DNA of 64,000 nt. Origin: a bacterium (lineage in GTDB: Bacteria > Acidobacteriota > Thermoanaerobaculia > Multivoradales > JAHEKO01). Shown here in pieces: positions 57,460 through 64,000 of the stretch (positions within the stretch are counted from its first letter, which is position 1; each line of letters begins with the position of its first letter). The notes beneath the pieces were generated by a model that was not told the DNA's origin, did not search any database, and saw nothing but the letters and a program-made list of their open reading frames with translations. The position numbers were made by a program, and so were the translations under genes. Location of the stretch: the NCBI GenBank assembly GCA_024224155.1, contig JAAENP010000254.1, positions 1 to 64,000 of the forward strand. Direction: 5' to 3'.

Positions 57460-57864
57460 ATGTCTCACACGGAGCATTTCGCGCGCCGGTTCCGCTTCCA
57501 GCGCGTCCTCCAAGGGAGCCTGGCCATAGGTGGGTTGTTCAACCTCGGCCTGGGCGCTCTTCTCGGCCTGGCGCCCGATACGGCTGTCGGTGTCCTTCAT
57601 ATCTCTCGACCTGATCCGCAATTCTACCTTCAGGTGCTGGCCACGCTGGCGGCACTGCTGGGCTGCTACTACCTGCTGGCCGCTTCCGACGTGCGTCGTT
57701 ACAGCGGCATCGTAGCGCTGGCGACCTCCGGTCGGTTCCTGATCGGGTTGGTGCTGCTGATTGCGGCCGCGAGCGACTCGGACCTGGCCGGCCTCTACCT
57801 GCTGGCCGGCGTCGAGATCCTGTTCGGAACGCTCCACATCGCCTCCTGGTGGTCCATAAGGTAA
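57460..57864 (+). CDS. Small four-helix membrane protein upstream of mlaE
   Basis: A 134-residue protein of no recognised family. Four hydrophobic stretches are visible (about 21-40, 50-70, 80-100 and 108-130), each with Gly/Ala/Leu content, giving an inner-membrane four-helix bundle. The first two helices are separated by APDTAVGVLHISRPDPQFYL. ATG 57460 was chosen since the frame upstream runs through the divergent plsC-like gene. Its stop overlaps the mlaE start (TAATG), so it is probably co-translated with the Mla genes and could be an accessory factor. Its function is unknown. Confidence 0.75.
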   Translation: MSHTEHFARRFRFQRVLQGSLAIGGLFNLGLGALLGLAPDTAVGVLHISRPDPQFYLQVLATLAALLGCYYLLAASDVRRYSGIVALATSGRFLIGLVLLIAAASDSDLAGLYLLAGVEILFGTLHIASWWSIR

Positions 57865-58628
57865 TGACCGGCGGAGGCTTTTTTGCCCAATGGCTCGACG
57901 ACGTCGGGCGGCTGAGCGTCCTCGCCAAGAGCGGCTTTCTGGCCCTGGTTCGCCCTCCGTACGCTGTTCGAATCTGGGTCCGCGAAATGGAGCAGATCGG
58001 TGTGCGCTCGCTCGGGGTCGCCGGCATCACGGCGATCTTCACCGGAATGGTTCTCGCTCTCCAGACTGCCTACAGCCTTCCCGGCCTGGGAGTCAAGTAC
58101 TACATCGGAACGGTGGTATCGAAGTCCGTCGTTCGCGAGCTCGGACCGGTTCTCACTGCCCTGATCGTCGGCGGCCGCATCGGCGCCGGCATGACCGCCG
58201 AGCTCGGAACCATGAAGGTCACCGAGCAGATCGACGCCATGCGCTCGATGGCCGCCGACCCGGTCAAGAAGCTCGTCGCACCCAAGCTCGCCGCGACCCT
58301 GATCATGCTCCCCGCCCTGACCATCCTGGGGAACGGCCTCGGCGTCCTCGGCGGACTGATCATTGCCACCTTTCAGCTCAATCTGACCCCCGGCTTCTAC
58401 ATCAACGACGTCTTGGGGGCGCTGACGATCGACGACATCTGCAGCGGCATCGGCAAATCGGTCTGCTTCGCCTATTTCATCGCGATCATCGGCTGCCACA
58501 ACGGATTGATGGCCCGAGGCGGAGCGGACGGTGTCGGACGGGCGACGACCAACACGGTGGTCATGGCGTCGATCATGGTTCTGGTGTCCGATTTCTTCCT
58601 GACCAAGATCTTCTACGTGCTTTTCTAG
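57864..58628 (+). CDS. mlaE: MlaE-type phospholipid ABC transporter permease
   Basis: A 254-residue inner-membrane permease. The family motifs are VREMEQIGVRSLGVAGITAIFTG, SVVRELGPVLTALIVGGRIG, AGMTAELGTMKVTEQIDAM and the final GRATTNTVVMASIMVLVSDFFL. In diderms MlaE with MlaF and MlaD moves glycerophospholipids between the inner and outer membranes. ATG 57864 overlaps the stop of the small membrane-protein gene; a GTG five codons earlier is possible. It is followed at 12 bp by the ATPase gene. Confidence 0.95.
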   Translation: MTGGGFFAQWLDDVGRLSVLAKSGFLALVRPPYAVRIWVREMEQIGVRSLGVAGITAIFTGMVLALQTAYSLPGLGVKYYIGTVVSKSVVRELGPVLTALIVGGRIGAGMTAELGTMKVTEQIDAMRSMAADPVKKLVAPKLAATLIMLPALTILGNGLGVLGGLIIATFQLNLTPGFYINDVLGALTIDDICSGIGKSVCFAYFIAIIGCHNGLMARGGADGVGRATTNTVVMASIMVLVSDFFLTKIFYVLF

Positions 58629-58640
58629 CAGGTCGAGCGC

Positions 58641-59393
58641 GTGAGCTCTCTCTTCGTCATACGAAATCTCAGCAAGAGCTACGGCCCCAAGCCGGTGCTC
58701 GACGATCTCTCCTTCGAGGTCGAGAAGGGCGAGTGCTTCGTCATCCTCGGCCGCTCGGGATGCGGCAAGAGCGTGACCTTGCGGCAACTCAACGGTCTGG
58801 AGAAACCCGATTCCGGCGCGGTTTTCTTCGACGGTACCGACATCGCCGACCTTTCTGAGAAAGACCTAGTCCCCATCCGGCAACGCGTGGCGATGCTGTT
58901 TCAAGGCGGCGCGCTCTTCGACTCTATGAGTGTCTACGAAAACGTCGCCTTCCCGGTCCGGGAGCACACTCGGCTCGCGGAGCCCGAGATCCGACTGCGA
59001 GTCCGCGACAAGCTGAGCGCCGTGCGCTTGGAGGGAATCGAGGACCGACTTCCAGCCGCGCTTTCCGGCGGCATGAGGAAACGGGTGGCGCTCGCGCGCT
59101 CACTGGCTCTCAACCCCGAGGTGGTGCTTTTCGACGAGCCCACCACCGGACTCGATCCCATGACCTCCGCCACGATCGCTAACTTGATCCAAGCGGCGCG
59201 CAGGTCGCACGATGTAACGTCGATTGTGGTCACCCACGACCTTGCGCTCACGCGGGCGATCGCGGACCGCCTGGCCTTTCTCGAAAACGGCAGGTTCCGG
59301 TTCCTCGGCACCTGGGCCGACGCCGAAAGCAGCTCGGATTCTCTCCTGGTCAGGTTTCTGGCCGGAGAAGAGGAGGACGAAGATGACTCGTGA
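58641..59393 (+). CDS. mlaF: MlaF-type ABC transporter ATP-binding protein
   Basis: A 250-residue ABC ATPase powering the Mla complex. Walker A is GRSGCGKS, the Q-loop is in MLFQGGALFDSMSV (the GALFDS wording is typical of MlaF), the signature is LSGGMRKRVALARSLAL, Walker B is VVLFDEPTTGLDP and the H-loop is VVTHDL. It has a GTG start. The acidic tail GEEEDEDDS overlaps the start of the mlaD-like gene by 11 bp. No mlaB STAS gene or mlaC/mlaA is present in the window. Confidence 0.95.
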   Translation: MSSLFVIRNLSKSYGPKPVLDDLSFEVEKGECFVILGRSGCGKSVTLRQLNGLEKPDSGAVFFDGTDIADLSEKDLVPIRQRVAMLFQGGALFDSMSVYENVAFPVREHTRLAEPEIRLRVRDKLSAVRLEGIEDRLPAALSGGMRKRVALARSLALNPEVVLFDEPTTGLDPMTSATIANLIQAARRSHDVTSIVVTHDLALTRAIADRLAFLENGRFRFLGTWADAESSSDSLLVRFLAGEEEDEDDS

Positions 59394-60540
59394 AGTGAAA
59401 GTTGGAGCCCTGGTCGTCGTCGCTCTAGCGGCTCTGGCAGCGGGTATCTTTCTGGTTGGCGAGCGCAACAATCTGTTCGCACTCAAGAACGGGTATTTCG
59501 TCCACTTCAAGGACGTCGGCGGGCTCGCCGCCGGAAACCCGGTTCAACTGAGCGGCGTAACGGTGGGCCGGGTCGAGCGAGTCGTGCTTCCAAAAGCCGT
59601 CGACGAGAAGCTCTTGACCGTTTGGATCTCTCTCGATCGAGACTACGCTGATCGCATCCGAGAGGACTCGGTCGCCAGAATCAAGACGCTCGGTCTCCTC
59701 GGTGACAAGTACATCGAGATCTCGTCGGGGTCGCCCGAGAGCCGAATCGTAGCGGTCGATGGTGAGATCAAGGCCGCGGCGCCCACGGACGTCGACCGTC
59801 TACTCACCTCGGGTGAGGACGCCGTCGACAACGTCGTGGCAATCTCCTACTCGCTGCGCAGCATTCTCGATCGCGTGGAGGCAGGCGAAGGCCTGCTCGG
59901 CGAGCTGCTGATCGCCAGCGAAACCGGTGAACGTGCCAAGGAATCCGTTGTCGATACGCTTTCGAACTTCGAGATCATCTCGGGTCGCCTGGCCAGGGGG
60001 CAAGGAACGATCGGACAGCTTCTTGCCGACGACAAACTGGCTGCTCGGCTCGAGGGCTCGATGAGCCGACTCGAGACCGTGCTCGATCAGGTCGAAACGG
60101 GCGAAGGCACCCTGGCGGCACTGATAGGCGACCCGGAGATGAAGAGCGAGGTCATAGAGACTCTGGGCAGCCTCCGATCCGCAGCCGAAGGTGCCGATCG
60201 GATCGTCACCGAGTTCCATGACAATGAGGGGCTGCTTCAACGCTTCCTGAGCGACGAGACCTTCGCGAACGACGTCACCCGGGATCTCAAGGAGCTGATC
60301 GAGAACCTGAACGTCGTCTCCGAGAAGTTGGAGAAAGGCGAGGGCGCCCTGGGTCAGATCATCAACGATCCGCATCTCTACCAGGCCATGGACGACATTG
60401 TCGTTGGCATCAACGAATCCAGGCTCTTGCGCTGGCTGATCCGAAACCGGCAGAAGGCCGGCATCGAAAAGCGGTTCGACGACGCCGGCGGCGACCTCTC
60501 GGCGGACCCTTCGGAGCCGGCCGCCCCGGCAACCCCCTAG
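59383..60540 (+). CDS. mlaD: MlaD-like MCE-domain protein
   Basis: A 385-residue protein. One N-terminal transmembrane helix (VGALVVVALAALAAGIFLVG) is followed by the MCE domain, about residues 38-115, with YFVHFKDVGGLAAGNPVQLSG-type wording (VGGLAAGNPVQLSGVTVGRV) and the SRIVAVDGEI loop. The remaining 270 residues are a helical, Glu/Leu-rich region with repeats GEGLLGELL, GQGTIGQLL, GEGTLAALI and GEGALGQII, about four units. This may form a helical needle or tube across the periplasm. A perfect AGGAGG lies six bases before ATG 59383. It is longer than E. coli MlaD (183 residues). Confidence 0.92.
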   Translation: MTREVKVGALVVVALAALAAGIFLVGERNNLFALKNGYFVHFKDVGGLAAGNPVQLSGVTVGRVERVVLPKAVDEKLLTVWISLDRDYADRIREDSVARIKTLGLLGDKYIEISSGSPESRIVAVDGEIKAAAPTDVDRLLTSGEDAVDNVVAISYSLRSILDRVEAGEGLLGELLIASETGERAKESVVDTLSNFEIISGRLARGQGTIGQLLADDKLAARLEGSMSRLETVLDQVETGEGTLAALIGDPEMKSEVIETLGSLRSAAEGADRIVTEFHDNEGLLQRFLSDETFANDVTRDLKELIENLNVVSEKLEKGEGALGQIINDPHLYQAMDDIVVGINESRLLRWLIRNRQKAGIEKRFDDAGGDLSADPSEPAAPATP

Positions 60541-60564
60541 CGGCCGACCGAAGCGCTCGAGACC

Positions 60565-60593
60565 TTGCGGAAGAGGCTTGTATCGAGTATCTT
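60565..60593 (+). promoter_or_regulatory. Possible sigma-70-like promoter for ugd
   Basis: TTGCGG (60565-60570) and TATCTT (60588-60593) are 17 bases apart in the 196-bp gap between mlaD and ugd. The match to the consensus is partial (3 of 6 and 4 of 6), so it is a suggestion only. Confidence 0.3.
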
Positions 60594-60640
60594 TTCGACC
60601 GGGCCAGCGGCGTACCGGCCACTTGTGCGGACGTTCGAAT

Positions 60641-60653
60641 GGGCTCGAAGCCC
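60641..60653 (+). terminator. Short hairpin between mlaD and ugd
   Basis: GGGCT, loop CGA and AGCCC form a 5-bp stem in the gap after mlaD. No T-run follows. It may end the mla transcript or lie in the ugd leader. Confidence 0.25.
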
Positions 60654-60736
60654 CTAAGCCAAGATAAGAAAGCTCCCATTCGCGAAGGCCTGCTCCCAGG
60701 TCATCCCATCAGGCCTCGGGCCGGTACGAGAAGACT

Positions 60737-62065
60737 ATGAAGATCTGTATTGCTGGTAGTGGCTACGTAGGCCTCGTTACCGGAACCTGCCTGGCGGATT
60801 TCGGCATGCAGGTGGTCTGTGTCGACAAGGACGAGGCCAAGATCGAGGCTCTGCGACGCGGCGAGATCCCGATCTACGAGCCCGGCTTGAACGGCATGGT
60901 GCGCAAGAACATAGCTGCCGGCCGACTCGATTTCTCGACCGAGCTCGGACCCGCGATTCGAGACGCGACCGCCATCTTCATCGCCGTCGGAACGCCCTCT
61001 CGAGTCGACGGCTCGGCCGACCTCGTCTATGTTCGGCAGGTCGCGCGCTCGATCGGCGAGAATCTCAACGGCTACAAGATCATCGTTACCAAGAGCACTG
61101 TACCCGTGGGCACGGGCCGGATGATCGAAGACGTGGTCAGGGAAGCTCGCAGCTCCGTTCAGGAGTTCGCCGTGGTCAGCAATCCGGAGTTTCTGCGAGA
61201 GGGCTCGGCCATCGAGGACTTTCTGCAGCCCGACCGAGTGGTCATCGGGAGCCTTGACCAACGCGCGATCGACATCATGCTCGATGTCTACTCCCCACTC
61301 CGAGTCGCGGACGTGCCCTTCGTGATCACTTCGGTAGAGAGCGCGGAGCTGATCAAGTACGCCTCAAACTCGTTTCTAGCCGCGAAGATCTCGTTCATCA
61401 ATGAGATAGCACATCTCTGTGAAGCCCTGAACGCAGATGTCGAGGTCGTCGCCCGGGGCATGGGCCTGGACAGCCGGATCGGCCCGAAGTTCCTCCACCC
61501 CGGCCCGGGTTTCGGCGGTTCCTGCTTTCCGAAAGACAGCCGGGCGATAGTGCAGATCGCCAGCAATCAGGGCCAGACCTTTCGAATCATGGAGTCGGTC
61601 CTGGAGGTTAATCAGGCCACCAAAGAGCGCATGGTCTACAAGATCGAAGACACGATCGAAGGCGGCGTCAGCGGCAAGACCATTGGTGTTTTGGGCCTCT
61701 CATTCAAGCCCGAAACGGATGACGTTCGCGAATCCCCGGCAATCGAGGTCGTGGACGGTCTGCTCTCGCGTGACGCCAAGGTCAGGGCGTTCGATCCGGC
61801 TTCCATGGATGAATGCCGGAAGAAATGGCCCCAAGTGACCTTCTGCAACGACGCCTATGAAGTCGCCGAAGGTGCGCACGGGCTGGTCATCGTCACCGAA
61901 TGGAACCAGTTCCGCGCCCTGGAGCTGGCAAAGCTGCGCGAGCTACTCCACGAGCCGGTAATCATCGACCTTCGCAATATCTACGAACCGGCGAAGATGG
62001 CCGCAGCCGGATTTCACTACGTATCGGTCGGCCGGCTGCCGGTCGGCGGAGACGAGGCCAATTAA
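60737..62065 (+). CDS. ugd: UDP-glucose 6-dehydrogenase
   Basis: A 442-residue enzyme oxidising UDP-glucose to UDP-glucuronate with two NAD+. The Rossmann start [20 protein letters not shown] is typical. The catalytic thiol is C263 in [13 protein letters not shown], with [12 protein letters not shown] and [16 protein letters not shown] further blocks of the family. It overlaps the decarboxylase gene (TAATG), and the next step consumes its product. It probably feeds xylose- or glucuronate-containing surface polysaccharides, although no glycosyltransferase gene is in the window. Confidence 0.97.
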   Translation: MKICIAGSGYVGLVTGTCLADFGMQVVCVDKDEAKIEALRRGEIPIYEPGLNGMVRKNIAAGRLDFSTELGPAIRDATAIFIAVGTPSRVDGSADLVYVRQVARSIGENLNGYKIIVTKSTVPVGTGRMIEDVVREARSSVQEFAVVSNPEFLREGSAIEDFLQPDRVVIGSLDQRAIDIMLDVYSPLRVADVPFVITSVESAELIKYASNSFLAAKISFINEIAHLCEALNADVEVVARGMGLDSRIGPKFLHPGPGFGGSCFPKDSRAIVQIASNQGQTFRIMESVLEVNQATKERMVYKIEDTIEGGVSGKTIGVLGLSFKPETDDVRESPAIEVVDGLLSRDAKVRAFDPASMDECRKKWPQVTFCNDAYEVAEGAHGLVIVTEWNQFRALELAKLRELLHEPVIIDLRNIYEPAKMAAAGFHYVSVGRLPVGGDEAN

Positions 62066-63015
62066 TGACGACTTCACTGGTCACCGGTGGAGCCGGCTTT
62101 CTCGGATCGCACCTGTGCGACCGGCTGCTGGCCGAATCGCATCGAGTCATCTGCGTTGACAACCTCCTGACCGGCAATCGCAGGAACATCGCGCACCTCA
62201 TCGGTCGGGAGGATTTCTCCTTCGTCGAGCACGACGTCACGAAACCCTTCGAAACCGACGAAGCGCTCGACAATGTTCTGCACTTTGCCTCTCCTGCAAG
62301 CCCCATCGACTATCTGGAGCTCCCAATCCAGACGCTTAAGGTCGGCTCGCTCGGCACGCATAACATGCTTGGCCTTGCTAAAGCCAAGAAGGCCCGGTAT
62401 CTGCTGGCCTCGACCTCCGAAGTGTACGGTGATCCCCTGGTCCATCCTCAGCCCGAGAGCTATTGGGGTAACGTAAATCCGGTGGGGCCGCGGGGCGTCT
62501 ACGACGAAGCCAAGCGCTTCGCCGAAGCCATGGTCATGGCCTACCATCGCGTTCACGCGATCGACACACGAATCGTGCGGATCTTCAACACCTACGGGCC
62601 TCGCATGCGCCCTCATGACGGTCGAGTCGTGCCGGCGTTCATCGACCAAGCCCTTCGCGGCGAGCCCCTGACGGTGTTCGGCGACGGTTCCCAGACCCGA
62701 TCCTTCTGCTACGTGGACGACTTGATCGAAGGAATCTGGCGACTGCTCAACAGTGACATACGAGAGCCCGTGAATATCGGTAACCCCTATGAGATGACGG
62801 TTCTGGAGTTCGCGGAGACCGTCACGCGGCTGATCAATCCAGAGAGCGAGGTAGCATTCAAGCCGCTGCCGATCGATGACCCCAAGACCCGCCAGCCCGA
62901 CATCAGCTCGGCCCGCGAGAACCTGGGCTGGGAGCCGAAAGTCTCGCTCGAGGACGGTCTCGAGTCGACCATCGAGTACTTTCGCAAGCTGCTGACCGAG
63001 ACCGACGAGAAGTAG
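62065..63015 (+). CDS. UDP-glucuronate decarboxylase (UDP-xylose synthase type)
   Basis: A 316-residue short-chain dehydrogenase/epimerase. The NAD motif is [11 protein letters not shown], the [18 protein letters not shown] segment is diagnostic of UXS-like enzymes, [11 protein letters not shown] follows and the catalytic pair is Y146/K150 in [21 protein letters not shown] and [14 protein letters not shown] complete the picture. It converts UDP-glucuronate to UDP-xylose and CO2 via a 4-keto intermediate, after Ugd. It was preferred over UDP-glucose 4-epimerase because of the ASPASPIDY motif and its coupling to ugd. Confidence 0.94.
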   Translation: MTTSLVTGGAGFLGSHLCDRLLAESHRVICVDNLLTGNRRNIAHLIGREDFSFVEHDVTKPFETDEALDNVLHFASPASPIDYLELPIQTLKVGSLGTHNMLGLAKAKKARYLLASTSEVYGDPLVHPQPESYWGNVNPVGPRGVYDEAKRFAEAMVMAYHRVHAIDTRIVRIFNTYGPRMRPHDGRVVPAFIDQALRGEPLTVFGDGSQTRSFCYVDDLIEGIWRLLNSDIREPVNIGNPYEMTVLEFAETVTRLINPESEVAFKPLPIDDPKTRQPDISSARENLGWEPKVSLEDGLESTIEYFRKLLTETDEK

Positions 63016-63022
63016 GAAAGCC

Positions 63023-63289
63023 ATGGCAAGCGAGATGGAAACCCTTAAGTTCGCTCTGGAGAAGTACCCCGAACGAGTGTCCGCCACGCCGGTGAGCAGG
63101 CTCCTGATGGACAGTGCTCGGCAGAATGCCAAGCGCCCGGCCTATGTCAAGCTCGCGGTACCCGACGACCTCGTCAAGGCCCTGCGTGGTTCCGTCGAGG
63201 GGAAAGAAATGCTGCTGCTGGTCAGCGTACCGAGAGAGATCGAGTCCCGGGCCGACAGCCGGATCGTGCTGCCAAGTGAGGTTCGCTAA
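63023..63289 (+). CDS. Small uncharacterised protein
   Basis: An 88-residue soluble protein, with a charged, mostly helical N-terminal half (ETLKFALEKYPERVSAT) and a C-terminal half that looks like an alpha/beta fold (KLAVPDDLVKALRGSVEGKE). No known motif or signal peptide was recognised. It starts 8 bp after the decarboxylase gene and its stop abuts the start of the next gene, so it belongs to the same run. The compact spacing supports that it is a real gene. Confidence 0.65.
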   Translation: MASEMETLKFALEKYPERVSATPVSRLLMDSARQNAKRPAYVKLAVPDDLVKALRGSVEGKEMLLLVSVPREIESRADSRIVLPSEVR

Positions 63290-63544
63290 ATGACCGAGGC
63301 CGGCTTTCAGTGCGTTCGTTGCGGTAAGACCGAGCCCCCGCTGCCCGCGGCGCCGGTTCCCGGACCCGCCGGCGCCGAAATCGCCGAGAAGATCTGTGCG
63401 GCCTGCTGGCACGAGTGGACCCAGGCGGAGGTGATGATCATCAACGAGCTGCGTCTCAACTTCATGGATCCCAAGTCGTTGGGCATTCTGGAGCGACATA
63501 TGCGCGAGTTCTTGCTTCTCGACGGCTCCCCTCAGGCCGGCTAG
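63290..63544 (+). CDS. YggX-like Fe(II)-trafficking protein with added zinc-ribbon cysteines
   Basis: An 84-residue protein. The C-terminal half (ACWHEWTQAEVMIINELRLN, then ILERHMREFLL) follows the pattern of YggX: EAWxxWxxxQTMLINExxLN and a last EQEMxxFL helix. The N-terminus differs by having C8/C11 (CVRCG) and C36/C39 (CAACW), a likely metal-binding ribbon. YggX family proteins protect Fe-S clusters from oxidative damage. The link rests on pattern, not on alignment. Confidence 0.6.
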   Translation: MTEAGFQCVRCGKTEPPLPAAPVPGPAGAEIAEKICAACWHEWTQAEVMIINELRLNFMDPKSLGILERHMREFLLLDGSPQAG

Positions 63545-63560
63545 CCTGGAACCTGGCTCG

Positions 63561-64000
63561 ATGAACGAGAACGTGCCGCTGTCGTCGACCGGCTCGACCC
63601 GGTCGGCTGTGCTCCGAGCGCTCATTCTGGCTGCGGTCCTGGGATCGGTTTTCGCAGCGGCTCGTTGGACGCCGCTCGCGGACTGGCTACAGCGGGATCT
63701 CATCGTTGAACGGCTGCTCTCCTTTCGCGACGAGCCCTGGACCGGCCCACTCTTGGTCTCGCTGTTCACGCTCTTCGGCCTGGTCGGGCTGCCGGTCAGC
63801 CCGCTGATGTTCTCGGGTGCAGCGGTCTTCGGCGTGTTCGGCGGTTGGTTCTACAACCTGTTGGGTTGCGTCATCGGCTCGACTCTGAGCTTCGGCGCCG
63901 GCCGCTGGCTAGGAGGCGATCTGATCCGCAAACTAGTGGGTCCGAAGCGGTTCGACGCGATGTTGAGAATATGGGACCGACACGGTTTCTGGACGGTTTT
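63561..64000 (+). CDS. VTT-domain (TVP38/TMEM64, DedA-like) membrane protein, 3' end outside window
   Basis: An open frame from ATG 63561 runs off the window edge (146 codons visible). A hydrophobic helix (ALILAAVLGSVFAAARW) is followed by a segment with LFTLFGLVGLPVSPLMFSGA and VFGVFGGWFYNLLGCVIGST, then LSFGAGRWLGGDLIRK. The G-x-P-x-S-P-x-x-x-x-x-G and GSTLSFxxGRxLG patterns are those of VTT proteins. Family members may have lipid scramblase-like roles; function is not established here. It sits 16 bp after the YggX-like gene. Confidence 0.85.
   Translation, partial: MNENVPLSSTGSTRSAVLRALILAAVLGSVFAAARWTPLADWLQRDLIVERLLSFRDEPWTGPLLVSLFTLFGLVGLPVSPLMFSGAAVFGVFGGWFYNLLGCVIGSTLSFGAGRWLGGDLIRKLVGPKRFDAMLRIWDRHGFWTV

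Noticed and set aside
60541-60736. tRNA or riboswitch in the gap before ugd
   Set aside because: No cloverleaf, anticodon arm or known riboswitch core could be recognised.

Overview
The window is a dense, high-GC stretch of bacterial chromosome. It has short intergenic gaps, many 4-base ATGA or GTGA start/stop overlaps and frequent GTG/TTG starts. No mobile element, prophage, CRISPR array, rRNA or tRNA gene was seen. The gene set points to a Gram-negative (diderm) member of the Acidobacteriota, possibly near the Thermoanaerobaculia. That placement is inference. It rests on tandem ELWKSDGT-repeat secreted proteins, carboxypeptidase-regulatory-like domain proteins, an MglA-type GTPase with PilT, an Mla-type lipid transport system and a bacterial ACE-like peptidase.

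Layout. 1-6.6 kb: the 3' part of a huge repeat protein, a response regulator/HPt pair, a secreted TPR protein and an M2 peptidase lipoprotein. 6.6-8.7 kb: a decayed aminotransferase tail, then a DsbD-like thiol reductase. 8.8-16.1 kb (minus strand): pckA, an aspartate-type aminotransferase, an NAD-type isocitrate dehydrogenase, an unknown anchored protein and a large TPR protein. 16.1-20.6 kb (minus): the translation cluster ffh, rpsP, khpA, rimM, trmD, rplS, rnhB. 20.6-23.0 kb (plus): pyruvate kinase coupled to an alpha/beta hydrolase. 23.0-23.4 kb: a non-coding gap holding a 163-bp nested inverted repeat. 23.4-37.9 kb (minus): hrcA, grpE, dnaK, dnaJ, prmA, rsmE, pilT, recX, alaS, a lytic transglycosylase, pgsA and an MMPL exporter. 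38.2-43.6 kb (plus): an MglA-like GTPase, nrdR, hsp20, lon, thiL. 43.6-49.3 kb: a sigma-54 activator coupled to dppB, then dppC, with the two permease genes separated by an antiparallel free-methionine sulfoxide reductase gene. 49.4-57.4 kb (minus): a 1366-residue multi-domain secreted protein, aroA, an lpxH-like gene, apbC/mrp and a plsC-like gene. 57.5-60.5 kb (plus): a small membrane protein with mlaE, mlaF and mlaD. 60.7-64 kb (plus): ugd and a UDP-glucuronate decarboxylase, two small genes and a truncated VTT-domain membrane protein.

How the parts fit. The minus-strand heat-shock operon and the plus-strand hsp20-lon pair lie on either side of one divergent control region, so protein quality control is concentrated there. 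The envelope genes (lpxH-like, plsC-like, pgsA, MlaEFD, lytic transglycosylase, MMPL exporter) support a two-membrane cell. Ugd followed by the decarboxylase gives a UDP-glucose to UDP-glucuronate to UDP-xylose route for surface polysaccharide. PckA, pyruvate kinase, isocitrate dehydrogenase and the aminotransferase cover the PEP/TCA/aspartate node.

The most notable observations are an apparent one-base frameshift in rsmE just before its conserved C-terminal knot motif, the nested inverted-repeat element at 23.2 kb, the aminotransferase relic at 6.7 kb, and the split dpp permease locus led by an unusually large sigma-54 activator.
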